64,000 nucleotides of DNA from Rhizobium sp. BK650 (GTDB taxonomy: Bacteria; Pseudomonadota; Alphaproteobacteria; Rhizobiales; Rhizobiaceae), in NCBI RefSeq assembly GCF_014195325.1, contig NZ_JACIBK010000003.1, positions 124,001 through 188,000 of the forward strand, read 5' to 3'. Positions 31,744 through 39,598 of the stretch are shown piece after piece (the stretch's first letter is position 1; every line of letters begins with the position of its first letter). The position numbers were made by a program, and so were the translations under genes. Below the pieces are notes generated by a model. It was not told where the DNA came from. It was given only the letters and a program-made list of their open reading frames with translations, and did no database searches.

Positions 31744-32439
31744 TCAGCTCATCCGCCCCTTTAGTTGTCCAATGCCCGCAAGGATCAGGTCGATGCCGGC
31801 GAGGAATTGTTCGCGGTCGTCGTGGTCGCGGAGTTTCGTCGCCAGGTGGTGGACGAAGGGATAGCGCGCCGGGTCGCGCTCGGTCCAGCTTGCGGCAACA
31901 GTGCCGAGGACGGCCGATCTGTCCGTGCCATGCGGCTGCAGGCGGGCGTTGGCGGCGTTCTGTGCGGCGACGCCGAGGATATAGTTGACGAGCGCCGAGC
32001 CGGCATTGAACAGCGCCTCTTCGGGAACGCCGAGCGCCTGTAGCCTTCCGCCAACCGCTTCGAAGATCTCCAGCATTGCCGCCTGCCACGGCTCGCGGAA
32101 GAGGTGGGTGCCGACCCAGGGGTGGGCGTCGATCGCGTCGAACAGGCCGAGCGCGAAGGCGCGGATTGACTGATCGGGCATGGCATCCGGCGCCAGACCG
32201 GCCAGGACGCCGCCGATGATGGCGTCGGTGGCGGCGGTCAGCAATGCGCTCTTGTCGGCGACATGCCAGTAGATCGCCCCGGCCCCTGTCGAAAGACGCG
32301 CCGCAAGGGCACGGAAGGTGAGGGCATTTTCGCCCTCGGCATCGAGGATAGCGATCGCCGCTTCGACGATCTTGTCCTTCGAAAGCGCATCGGTGCGCCG
32401 CTCGCTGCGCCGGGTTCTAGTCCGCTGAGTCTTTTCCAT
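31744..32439 (-). CDS. TetR/AcrR family repressor
   Basis: Protein of about 231 residues. HTH: SKDKIVEAAIAILDAEGENALTFRALAARLSTGAGAIYWHVADKSALL. The C-terminal ligand domain contains FDAIDAHPWVGTHLFREPWQAAMLEIFEAVG and ANARLQPHGTDRSAVLG, typical of TetR_C domains next to FAD monooxygenases. The start at 32439 keeps the two palindromes upstream rather than inside the gene. Divergent from the monooxygenase gene, it very likely represses that gene and itself. Confidence 0.9.
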   Translation of the reverse strand: MEKTQRTRTRRSERRTDALSKDKIVEAAIAILDAEGENALTFRALAARLSTGAGAIYWHVADKSALLTAATDAIIGGVLAGLAPDAMPDQSIRAFALGLFDAIDAHPWVGTHLFREPWQAAMLEIFEAVGGRLQALGVPEEALFNAGSALVNYILGVAAQNAANARLQPHGTDRSAVLGTVAASWTERDPARYPFVHHLATKLRDHDDREQFLAGIDLILAGIGQLKGRMS

Positions 32440-32459
32440 GGACCACATCTTGACATGAA

Positions 32460-32500
32460 TGGAACGACGTTCCAATTACTATTTATGGAACGATGTTCCA
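32460..32500. promoter_or_regulatory. Twin TGGAACGNNGTTCCA operators
   Basis: TGGAACGACGTTCCA (32460-32474) is a perfect odd palindrome. TGGAACGATGTTCCA (32486-32500) differs at one position. Centres are 26 bp apart. They occupy the whole divergent promoter between the TetR and monooxygenase genes. Confidence 0.8.
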
Positions 32501-32522
32501 TTCATCTCGGGAAAGGAACACG

Positions 32523-33656
32523 ATGACCAAGACAGTCACGATCGTCGGGGCAGGCCTCGGCGGCCTCACGCTTGCCCGCGTCCTCGCCGTCGTTGGCATA
32601 AAGGCCACGATCTACGAGGCGGAGGCTTCGGCCGGAGCCCGCACACAGGGCGGCCAGCTCGATATTCATCCGCACAACGGCCAGAAGGCGCTGGAGGCTG
32701 CCGGCCTTACCGAAGCGTTCCGTGCCATCATCCACCACGGCGCCCAGGCTTCGCGCGCGCTTGACCGGCATGGCGCGGTGCTCATGGAGAAGGCCGATGA
32801 CGGTACGCTCTCGCGCCCGGAGGTGCTGCGCGGCGATCTGCGCCGCATCCTCATTGAGTCCCTGCCTGGTGACACGATCCGGTGGGGCAAGAAACTCGTT
32901 GGCGTTGCCGCACTTGGCGCCGGCCGGCACGAACTGCGCTTTGCACACGGGACGAGCGTCGTCAGCGATCTGCTGGTGGGCGCCGACGGCGCATGGTCGA
33001 AGGTGCGGCCGCTGCTTTCGGATGCCAAGCCCGCCTATGTCGGCACGGCCTTCATCGAAACCTATCTCCACGATGCCGATATTCGCCATCCGGCCGCGGC
33101 GGAAGCGGTCGGCCGCGGCGCGATGTTTGCGCTTTCGCCGGGCAAAGGCATCGTTGCCCATCGTGAGGCGGGCGGCGTGCTGCACGCCTATATCCAGATG
33201 AATTGCTCGCGCGAATGGATCGCCGGCATCGATTTTTCCGATAGCGCCGCGGCCAAGGCCAGGATCGCCGCAGAATTCGAGGGCTGGGCGCCGGCGTTGA
33301 CCGCACTGATCACTGAGAGCGATACGCCGCTCGCCCCACGCCTGATCCACGCGCTGCCGGACGCAATCCGCTGGCCGCGTGTTCCCGGCGTGACGTTGAT
33401 CGGCGACGCCGCCCATCTGATGGCGCCATCGGGCGAGGGGGCAAACCTTGCCATGTTCGACGGCGCGGAGCTCGCAAAGGCGATCGCCGCCCAGCCCGAG
33501 AATATCGAAGCAGCGCTTGCCGCCTTCGAGGAGGCGATGTTTGCCCGCAGCGCCATCGAGGCGGAAGGCGCCCGTTTCATCCTGGACCTCTGCGTCGGCG
33601 AGCGCGCGCCCTACGGACTGATCGATTTCTTGACAGCCAAGCGCGGGCAGGGATGA
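32523..33656 (+). CDS. FAD-dependent monooxygenase (TetX-like)
   Basis: Flavoprotein of 377 residues. Motifs are the N-terminal GxGxxG in VTIVGAGLGGLTLARVL, RGDLRRIL (NADPH/FAD contact), and the GD motif LIGDAAHLMAPSGEGANLAMFDGAELAKAI near residues 295-320, as in aromatic hydroxylases and TetX. It would hydroxylate a small molecule with NADPH and oxygen. TetX-like sequence does not prove tetracycline inactivation. GGGAAAGGAACACG precedes the ATG. It is controlled by the divergent TetR through twin palindromes. Confidence 0.9.
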   Translation: MTKTVTIVGAGLGGLTLARVLAVVGIKATIYEAEASAGARTQGGQLDIHPHNGQKALEAAGLTEAFRAIIHHGAQASRALDRHGAVLMEKADDGTLSRPEVLRGDLRRILIESLPGDTIRWGKKLVGVAALGAGRHELRFAHGTSVVSDLLVGADGAWSKVRPLLSDAKPAYVGTAFIETYLHDADIRHPAAAEAVGRGAMFALSPGKGIVAHREAGGVLHAYIQMNCSREWIAGIDFSDSAAAKARIAAEFEGWAPALTALITESDTPLAPRLIHALPDAIRWPRVPGVTLIGDAAHLMAPSGEGANLAMFDGAELAKAIAAQPENIEAALAAFEEAMFARSAIEAEGARFILDLCVGERAPYGLIDFLTAKRGQG

Positions 33657-33716
33657 GGGGGCGCCGGAGAACACAAAGGCAGACGCGAAGTGCACATCAA
33701 TCCGGTAACTGAGATC
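33655..33716 (+). repeat. Direct repeat flanking the TetR/monooxygenase pair, right copy
   Basis: Right-hand partner of 31653-31714. It begins at the last codon of the monooxygenase gene. Confidence 0.6.
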
Positions 33717-33815
33717 CCGACCCCGCAGCCGTGACCTGTCCGCGCCCTTTCCGGCGCGGCGATGAGCTTGTAGACTGGCCGCACCTGCGCCAGATCATCT
33801 CACCGGAGGCTCCCC

Positions 33816-34397
33816 ATGACCGAGGTCCTGCTGTTTCACCATGCACAGGGGCTGACGCCTGGCGTGCGCGCCTTCGCCGAGGAGATCAGGGCCTTCGGCC
33901 ATATCGTGCACACGCCCGATCTCTTCGAAGGCCGCACGTTCGCAAGCATCGAAGAGGGCCTCGCCTATATCGGCGGGGTCGGATTCGACGAGATGCGCGA
34001 GCGCGGCGTGCGCCTTGCCGACGCGCTGCCCGCCGGGATCGTCTATGCCGGGTTCTCCTTCGGCGTGCTGCCGGCGCAGAAGCTGGCGCAGACGCGGCCG
34101 GGCGCACGCGGAGCCCTGCTTTTCTACTCCTGCCTGCCGATCAGCGGCGAATGGGCCCTCGGCCCCTGGCCGGATGGCGTTCCGGTGCAGATCCACGGCA
34201 TGGACAGGGACCCGGTCTTCGTCGGCGAGGGCGACATCGACGCCGCCCGCGAGATCGTCGAGAAGGCCGATGATGCGGAGCTCTTCCTCTATCCCGGCGA
34301 CCAGCATTATTTCGCCGACAGCTCGCTGCCGTCCTATGACGCCGATGCGACCGCGCTTCTGACGATCAGGGTCCGTGCCTTCCTCGATCGCGTCTGA
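33816..34397 (+). CDS. Dienelactone hydrolase family protein
   Basis: Alpha/beta hydrolase of 193 residues. The nucleophile elbow is AGFSFG with S81, where classical dienelactone hydrolases have Cys. HTPDLFEGRTF and the late GDQHYF block (catalytic His) fit the DLH family, and MDRDPVF may carry the acid. It hydrolyses an ester or lactone of unknown nature. CGGAGGCTCCCC precedes the ATG. It is separated by 160 bp from the monooxygenase and may share its pathway, but has its own spacer. Confidence 0.88.
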   Translation: MTEVLLFHHAQGLTPGVRAFAEEIRAFGHIVHTPDLFEGRTFASIEEGLAYIGGVGFDEMRERGVRLADALPAGIVYAGFSFGVLPAQKLAQTRPGARGALLFYSCLPISGEWALGPWPDGVPVQIHGMDRDPVFVGEGDIDAAREIVEKADDAELFLYPGDQHYFADSSLPSYDADATALLTIRVRAFLDRV

Positions 34398-34477
34398 TCG
34401 GCGCCGGCGCCCACGCGATGGACCGAGTGATTGACCTGTGCAATTGACGTGTGGGGGCGAAGATGTAGCCTGTGCCC

Positions 34478-35011
34478 ATGGGCAACGCGCTGATCGAATA
34501 TGCCGATCTCATTTCGCTGCTGACGGCGGTCGGCACCTTCGTTGCGATCGTTGCCGGTGTCGTCGAGCTCATCAAGGCGCGGCGCGAGCATGTGAAGGCG
34601 AAGGAGCAGGAGTTCAACAGCTCCTATCTGGCGATCAGCGATGCCTATCACCGGTTGCTGGAGCTGGCGGTCGAATATCCCCATCTCGGCATCTTCCCCT
34701 GGCAGGAAGAGCCCGCCGATCTTTCCCTCGTTGATCTCAACCGCCGCGACATTTTCTACGAGATGATGATCTCGATCTTCGAGCGCGCCTTTCTCGAACG
34801 CCACAAGACCCCGGAGATATCCGAGCATTTCTGGCCCGGCTGGGAGGCGTTTCTCAAACGGCAGATCGAGAAGCCGTCGTTTCGGAACTATTGGGGAATT
34901 TTCGAGGGGGAAGGGGCGTTCGGGGCGTATGACCGGCGGTTCGAGGCGTTTGCGCGGCGGCTGGATAAGTCGCTGCCTCAGACATTTCGCAAGACGCCGC
35001 CCCAAACGTGA
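34478..35011 (+). CDS. Membrane-anchored hypothetical protein
   Basis: Protein of about 177 residues with one N-terminal membrane segment (about 10-32, LISLLTAVGTFVAIVAGVVELI), a short coiled-coil (KARREHVKAKEQEFNSS) and a soluble helical domain with YHRLLELAVEYPHLGIFPW and FYEMMISIFERAFLE. Similar anchors-plus-helical-domain proteins occur in proteobacteria without known role. A GTG six bases upstream is an alternative start. It is monocistronic. Confidence 0.65.
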   Translation: MGNALIEYADLISLLTAVGTFVAIVAGVVELIKARREHVKAKEQEFNSSYLAISDAYHRLLELAVEYPHLGIFPWQEEPADLSLVDLNRRDIFYEMMISIFERAFLERHKTPEISEHFWPGWEAFLKRQIEKPSFRNYWGIFEGEGAFGAYDRRFEAFARRLDKSLPQTFRKTPPQT

Positions 35012-35013
35012 CC

Positions 35014-35053
35014 GGGGTCGAGCCACGGGTCTCGACCCGTCCTTCGGACCCCC
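35014..35053. repeat. Dispersed 38-bp intergenic repeat, copy 2
   Basis: Same sequence family and orientation as 9548-9585 (GGTCTCGACCCGTCCTTCGG core), with a CGAGCC-type flank. Both copies follow shortly after a gene end or gene remnant. Confidence 0.75.
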
Positions 35054-35255
35054 ACAAGGGGGAGGGCGCTTAGACTGCCGAGCCGGCTTTCCTAATTTTC
35101 AACGTTTCAGGAGGAGTGAGGCGGTGCCTCAGGTTAGCCCCTCCCCCTGTGAGGGTGATAGGGCGGAACCGTGGTTGTACTTCAATTGTTTTTTGATTTG
35201 GAAGCACAGAGTGCGGCGGCATATAATCGAATAGCTTTGGGTGGAGGTGAGGGCC

Positions 35256-35567
35256 ATGTCAGAGCAATTGGAAAAGTCGATCAGCGAAGCGTCTCGCCAA
35301 GTTGTGCGAGCGGATTTTCGTTATCAGCGCCAGCTTGATCTAATTGAGAGGTTGAGGTACGCGGGCCTCGACCCTGTCGCCTCGCTCGAGCTAGCCAAAT
35401 CGTTCCTGCGACAGGAAGAACAAGCGCACGCTTGGCTAAAACACCTAATTGCGTTGAACGAGCCGTCCCCTTCGCTACATCCTGAGCCGGAGGTTCCTTG
35501 GGAGACTGCGGAGCAAGCTGAACGTTTTGCGAACGCGAGATTCCCGTCTCGACAAGAGAGCGGGTGA
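35256..35567 (+). CDS. Hypothetical protein
   Basis: Protein of 103 residues, helical and charged: SEQLEKSISEASRQVVRADFRYQRQLDLIERLRYAGLDPVASLELAKSF, then a Pro/Glu-rich tail. GGAGGTGAGGGCC precedes the ATG at 35256. It is less GC-rich than its neighbours and perhaps acquired. No domain is recognised. Confidence 0.6.
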   Translation: MSEQLEKSISEASRQVVRADFRYQRQLDLIERLRYAGLDPVASLELAKSFLRQEEQAHAWLKHLIALNEPSPSLHPEPEVPWETAEQAERFANARFPSRQESG

Positions 35568-36052
35568 TCCTGTTCCAAGCCGTGGCTTCGAAATCGATCT
35601 CCCTGTCGCTCGGCGTCTTGCCGGCGGAGATTGTCATCTCGTTCAGATGATGGCCGCAAATGGGGCGCTTTCTCGATCAGGTCGTCCCGCTTCAACGAAA
35701 CCATTTCGGAGGTAGAGGCTGCCCACCGGGTTCCAAGCGAAAATGGAAGACAGCTCGATCCAGCATCCCGATAACGCACTCCTTCGGAAGACAGATCTTC
35801 GCGCTACTGTGCCATTCCTGCGCAGGCAAAGATTGCACGTAAATAAACGCAGCTATCGAGCGGCTAAAATATTGGCATCTTTCAGACGAAATCTGTCCGC
35901 GAGTTCGGCACATTTCCTGCAATCATCGGGGGTGGTACAGTCTTTATTGTCGCGCTAAGATAAACCTGTTCTTCCCGTCGGGCCTCGACTTGGAACTTGT
36001 TGCAAGGTTCGACGTATTGTTCAGGCGTTCTTCTACCGATCGAGGAATAAAC
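35568..36052. other. Gene-poor interval
   Basis: No supported gene in about 485 bases. Overlapping frames of 60-120 codons occur on both strands but none has a good start and none is clearly protein-like. The composition is less GC-rich, like the preceding small gene. Confidence 0.45.
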
Positions 36053-36283
36053 ATGTCTCCAGAATCCACGCGTCTCACCTCCGAGGCAATAACACTGTCG
36101 GCCGCCGCCGTTCTGAACTCGCTTATCTCCGTGCTCGGCAATAAAGGCCTGCTTTCCCCTGACGAGGAGCGGGAAGTCTATCGCTCCGCTGCCGAGCTGA
36201 TCGACGAAGCCTCGGGCGAAGACGAGGACGGAACCTATGAGCTGGCGCGTGAACTGATCGAGCTCAGGATGGCCGATATCTAA
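36053..36283 (+). CDS. Small hypothetical protein
   Basis: Protein of 76 residues, acidic and helical: SPESTRLTSEAITLSAAAVLNSLISVLGNKGLLSPDEEREVYRSAAELIDE followed by an acidic loop and a final helix. CGAGGAATAAAC precedes the ATG at 36053. It is rhizobial in style; no named family. Confidence 0.7.
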   Translation: MSPESTRLTSEAITLSAAAVLNSLISVLGNKGLLSPDEEREVYRSAAELIDEASGEDEDGTYELARELIELRMADI

Positions 36284-36515
36284 GGCATGTCCGGCAGATG
36301 CCGTCGAATTGCGCCGCCGGCTGCGCGGATGGGATCAGCTCCGGCGATACATGCATCTCCCCCGTCGGACCGATCGAGCAGCCGGAATCGGCGATCGTAT
36401 CGACGAGGACACGGCAGGGTGATCTTCGGCCTGAAGGCAGAGGTGTATGCTGACCGACAATAGGTGATTGCACGCCCCCAACAAGTTCGGCAGCCTGGTG
36501 AACAATATAGCACAA
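36264..36515 (-). other. Possible gene fragment in a 370-bp gap
   Basis: The minus-strand stretch 36264-36440 reads like protein with a strong GC-rich third-base pattern (CRVLVDTIADSGCSIGPTG, EMHVSPELIPSAQPAAQFDG), but lacks a credible start and overlaps the end of the preceding gene. It may be a remnant. The rest of 36284-36652 shows nothing else. Confidence 0.25.
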
Positions 36516-36652
36516 GCTGTATTTCTAAGCATGCTCCGATAACCTTTCGTTGAAAAATTACAGCATAGGCTGTTCCGGAAATGCGCTTTGTTCGCGGTGG
36601 TTGCTTTCACGCGGCAGGCACGAGGCGTAAGGGTCGGTTTTCCGGAGGGGCT

Positions 36653-37765
36653 GTGAAGAGCTTTGGAGAGGTGCTGGCGAGCCATCAGGGCCTTGGCCCG
36701 GGTTTTAATTTCCTGCGCCTTGGGCTCGCGTTGACCATCGTTTTCTATCATGTTCTTTGCGCTGACGGTTACTACGCAGTCGCGCATGGGCCGGTTCTGT
36801 GGTTTTTCGAATACAGCCTAGTGCCCATGTTCTTTGCGCTCAGCGGCTTCCTGATCACCGCCAGCGCCCAGCGGCTCGACCTTGCAAATTTCCTGCTCAA
36901 TCGCTCGCTGCGCATCGTTCCTGCCCTCGCGGTCGATATCCTGATCTGCGCCCTCATCATCGGCCCGGCCGTCACTACGCTATCCCCGGGCGAATATTTC
37001 ACGAATACGGGTTTCCTGGCCTATTTCATGAACACCATTGGCCTGGTGCATCTGCAGCTGCCCGGTGTCTTCACCCGCAACCCCATTCCGGAGGTCAACG
37101 GCGCGCTCTGGACCATTCCCTGGGAGATCAACTGTTACATCGTCATGGCGTTCATGATGATAACAGGCGCGGTGCAGCGGGCGGCGGCGACCTTGCTGCT
37201 GCTGGCGGGATTCTTCATCGCGGGCCTTGTGATCGAGCATCTTATACCTGTTAGGCCGGGCGAGATCACCGGCCTTCACACACTGTTCGTCACCCGCGGT
37301 GCCAAGCTGATCACGGCCTTCCTGTGCGGTGTGCTCGCCTATCAGCTCAGGGACCGGATCCCGATGCGCAGGGGGCTCTTCTATATCTGCATCGCCATTG
37401 TGCTTGACAGCGCGTTGCTGCTGGACGTGACCGCGGGCGGAAGCGTCGCAAACCGGCTGATCCTGATCCCCGCTCTCACCTACATCACGGTCTATGCCGG
37501 CCTGTCGCGCCTGCCGCTGCCGAAAATTCTCGAGCGCGGCGATTATTCCTACGGCGTCTATCTCTACCACGTGCCGTTCATCCAGCTTTCGATCTTCTTG
37601 GCGCCGTCGGTCTTCGTCGGCACGATCCCCGGCGTCGTCATGCTGACGGCGGTAACGGTTACTGTCGTTCTTTGCGTTGCGGCACTCTCCTGGCATTTTA
37701 TCGAAAAGCCTGTCCTGTCGCTCCGGCGTTTTGCGCTGACGGGCAGGGTGATTGCTGCTGAGTAA
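36653..37765 (+). CDS. Acyltransferase family 3 membrane protein (OafA/ExoZ-like)
   Basis: Polytopic inner-membrane O-acyltransferase of 370 residues with about ten hydrophobic segments. N-terminal features are GPGFNFLRLGLALTIVFYHVL (conserved His) and FFALSGFLITASAQRL (SGF motif). The C-terminal helices include DYSYGVYLYHVPF and end with WHFIEKPVLSLRR, typical of the family. It probably acetylates a polysaccharide or lipid. GTG at 36653 is preferred because GGAGGGGCT precedes it; the longer ATG version adds an Arg/Gly-rich start. No exopolysaccharide genes are adjacent. Confidence 0.88.
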   Translation: MKSFGEVLASHQGLGPGFNFLRLGLALTIVFYHVLCADGYYAVAHGPVLWFFEYSLVPMFFALSGFLITASAQRLDLANFLLNRSLRIVPALAVDILICALIIGPAVTTLSPGEYFTNTGFLAYFMNTIGLVHLQLPGVFTRNPIPEVNGALWTIPWEINCYIVMAFMMITGAVQRAAATLLLLAGFFIAGLVIEHLIPVRPGEITGLHTLFVTRGAKLITAFLCGVLAYQLRDRIPMRRGLFYICIAIVLDSALLLDVTAGGSVANRLILIPALTYITVYAGLSRLPLPKILERGDYSYGVYLYHVPFIQLSIFLAPSVFVGTIPGVVMLTAVTVTVVLCVAALSWHFIEKPVLSLRRFALTGRVIAAE

Positions 37766-37927
37766 GGCCGGTAGCCGCGGCCGGGCACGACAGGGTGGAG
37801 ATAGATCCGGTATTCGTCGATAAGCCAAGCTCGCCCAGGCTTTGCGCCGCGTCCGGTCCGCCGCCGCCAATCTCGCGACCGAGCCGAATATGTCGGAACC
37901 TTCTCGTTTCCGGCTTGTTGGATCGCC

Positions 37928-38092
37928 ATGAACGACACCGAACATGAGCCCGGCAAGGGCATGGTCAGGCATGTGCTGACGCTCATCGTCATCGCTGTCA
38001 TTCTTGCGCTTGCTTATCTGACTTTCTTCACCCCCGGCGTCGTGACCAAGACTCCGCGGGGCGCGCCAGCAACCAGCCAGAGCAGCCAGTGA
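37928..38092 (+). CDS. Small single-helix membrane protein
   Basis: Protein of 54 residues found by direct translation. MNDTEHEPGKGMVRHV is followed by one hydrophobic helix (LTLIVIAVILALAYLTFF) and a polar tail (TPGVVTKTPRGAPATSQSSQ). The composition is typical of short rhizobial membrane proteins. A possible TTGTTGGATCGCC leader precedes the ATG, with no strong Shine-Dalgarno. No family is recognised. Confidence 0.5.
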   Translation: MNDTEHEPGKGMVRHVLTLIVIAVILALAYLTFFTPGVVTKTPRGAPATSQSSQ

Positions 38093-38193
38093 CCGCAACG
38101 CGGAAGCCTGCGGCGTCGCATCTGCCGCGGCCCCGTGGGGCAGGGCGCGCCCTGCGGTAATATTCCGTCAGACGACAAAGCGAAAAACGCCTC

Positions 38194-38224
38194 TTGACTT
38201 AGAGCGCGCTCTAACAAGTAGCTT
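38194..38224 (+). promoter_or_regulatory. MerR-type promoter with palindromic 19-bp spacer
   Basis: TTGACT (38194-38199), 19-bp spacer, TAGCTT (38219-38224). The spacer overlaps the perfect palindrome TTAGAGCGCGCTCTAA (38199-38214). An over-long spacer with a central palindrome is the hallmark of MerR-activated promoters. It lies 30 bp before the MerR gene. Confidence 0.75.
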
Positions 38225-38253
38225 TCCCTGCGTCGTGACGAAAGAAGGCGTTG

Positions 38254-38712
38254 ATGAAGATTGGCGAGCTGGCGAAGCGTTCGGGACTGTCTGCCCACAC
38301 GATCCGTTACTATGAGCGGATTGGGCTGCTTCCGCATGCCGACAGGGACCGATCGGGCCAACGTGACTACGACGCATCGATCCTGACCTGGATAGAGTTT
38401 CTCGACCGTCTCAAGACGACCGGGATGCCTATTCGGGAAATGCTGCGTTACGCGGCCTTGCGGGAGCGCGGCGCCGACACGGAAGCGGAGCGCGGCGTGT
38501 TGCTTGAACAGCACCGTGAGCGTGTCCGCGCGCATGTGGCCAAACTGCAAGCCTGCCTTCTCGTCCTCGACACCAAGATTGCCGGATATGCCGGCAAGGA
38601 ACAGAGGATGAAGGACTATGACGTATCAATCCCCGAACGCCAGCGCCCCGAAGACGGGCGCCCCGAACAGCGGCGAAAGCCGGCTGGAACGCGGCAAGCG
38701 GGCGCTCGCTGA
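38254..38712 (+). CDS. MerR family transcriptional regulator
   Basis: Protein of 152 residues. The N-terminal winged helix is KIGELAKRSGLSAHTIRYYERIGLLPHADRD, followed by the dimerisation helix (LLEQHRERVRAHVAKLQACLLVLDTKIAGYAG). It has no metal-binding cysteine pattern, so it probably senses an organic compound or redox state. The last 30 residues are read in a frame overlapping the next gene by 95 bases and look unlike MerR proteins, which commonly end near KEQRMKDYD; a frameshift or mutated stop could have extended it. It probably regulates itself and the two following genes. Confidence 0.88.
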   Translation: MKIGELAKRSGLSAHTIRYYERIGLLPHADRDRSGQRDYDASILTWIEFLDRLKTTGMPIREMLRYAALRERGADTEAERGVLLEQHRERVRAHVAKLQACLLVLDTKIAGYAGKEQRMKDYDVSIPERQRPEDGRPEQRRKPAGTRQAGAR

Positions 38713-39100
38713 AATCGACGGCGAAGCCGGCCGCAATGTCATTGCGGCCCTGGCCGACATTGCCCCCGATTTCGCAAACTACGTGTTCGAGTTCCCGTTT
38801 GGCGACATTTACAGCCGCCCCGGCCTCGATCTCCGCTCCCGCGAGATCGCGACCATCGCGGCGCTGACGGCGATGGGAACCGCGACGCCGCAACTGAAAG
38901 TCCATATCGAGGCGGGGCTGAATGTCGGACTGACCCGGGACGAAATCACCGAGATCATCATTCAGATGGCGGTTTATGCCGGCTTTCCCGCTGCGCTCAA
39001 CGGGCTGTTTGCGGCCAAGGACGTCTTCGCCGCGCGGTTTCCCGTTCAGAAAGGCCCGTCGGACATTAGGAGCGGCGTTCAGGCAGGAGCCCGATCATGA
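38618..39100 (+). CDS. Carboxymuconolactone decarboxylase family protein
   Basis: Protein of 160 residues. The core (about 60-140) has the CMD/AhpD-like pattern RSREIATIAALTAMGTATPQLKVHIEAGLNVGLTRDEITEIIIQMAVYAGFPAALNG. The C-x-x-C of AhpD is absent (the conserved His and Glu are present), so it is of the gamma-carboxymuconolactone decarboxylase type rather than a peroxidase. The start overlaps the MerR gene by 95 bases; GAAGGA precedes the ATG. Its stop overlaps the EthD gene by ATGA. The substrate is unknown. Confidence 0.87.
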   Translation: MTYQSPNASAPKTGAPNSGESRLERGKRALAEIDGEAGRNVIAALADIAPDFANYVFEFPFGDIYSRPGLDLRSREIATIAALTAMGTATPQLKVHIEAGLNVGLTRDEITEIIIQMAVYAGFPAALNGLFAAKDVFAARFPVQKGPSDIRSGVQAGARS

Positions 39101-39411
39101 TCAAGTTGAGCGTCTACTATCCGGCCGATCGCGGTTCGAAGTTCGATCACGAGTACTACCGCACCCGCCATATGCCGCTGCTCAGGGAACGGCTCGGCGA
39201 TGCCTGTCTGCGCTACGACATCGACAAGGGCCTTGCGGGTCTCGAACCTGGAAGCGCGCCGCAGTTCGTCGCGGCGTGCCACGTCTACTCGCCGACCCTG
39301 GAGATGTTCCAGAAGGCGTTCGATCCCCACCGTGCGGAGATCGTCGCCGACATCGCCAACTATACGGACATCGCGCCTATCGTGCAGATCAGCGAAGTCG
39401 TTGACGGGTAG
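39097..39411 (+). CDS. EthD family protein
   Basis: Protein of 104 residues with the EthD dimeric alpha-beta barrel pattern: IKLSVYYPADRGSKFDHEYYRTRHMPLLRERLG, a middle strand QFVAACHVYSPTLEMFQKAF, and NYTDIAPIVQISEV at the end. EthD was described as necessary for ETBE degradation; most homologues are of unknown function. It is coupled to the upstream CMD gene by a 4-base overlap, making a three-gene MerR-regulated unit. Confidence 0.88.
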   Translation: MIKLSVYYPADRGSKFDHEYYRTRHMPLLRERLGDACLRYDIDKGLAGLEPGSAPQFVAACHVYSPTLEMFQKAFDPHRAEIVADIANYTDIAPIVQISEVVDG

Positions 39412-39598
39412 GGTTTCGGCGCGCCCCCAGGCGCATGCACGAAAGGCCGCCTGAGCGGGTGCATCATCATATTGGCGTAAGGGGGCACCACCCGCGTACC
39501 CCTGATTGCTGTCGTCCGTTCTCTCGCAAAAGGTGCAATGATGAAGGTCTTGTAATAACGGCCAAAAAGAGCCGAAGTTGCGTAAGGGGGCGCCGCTG

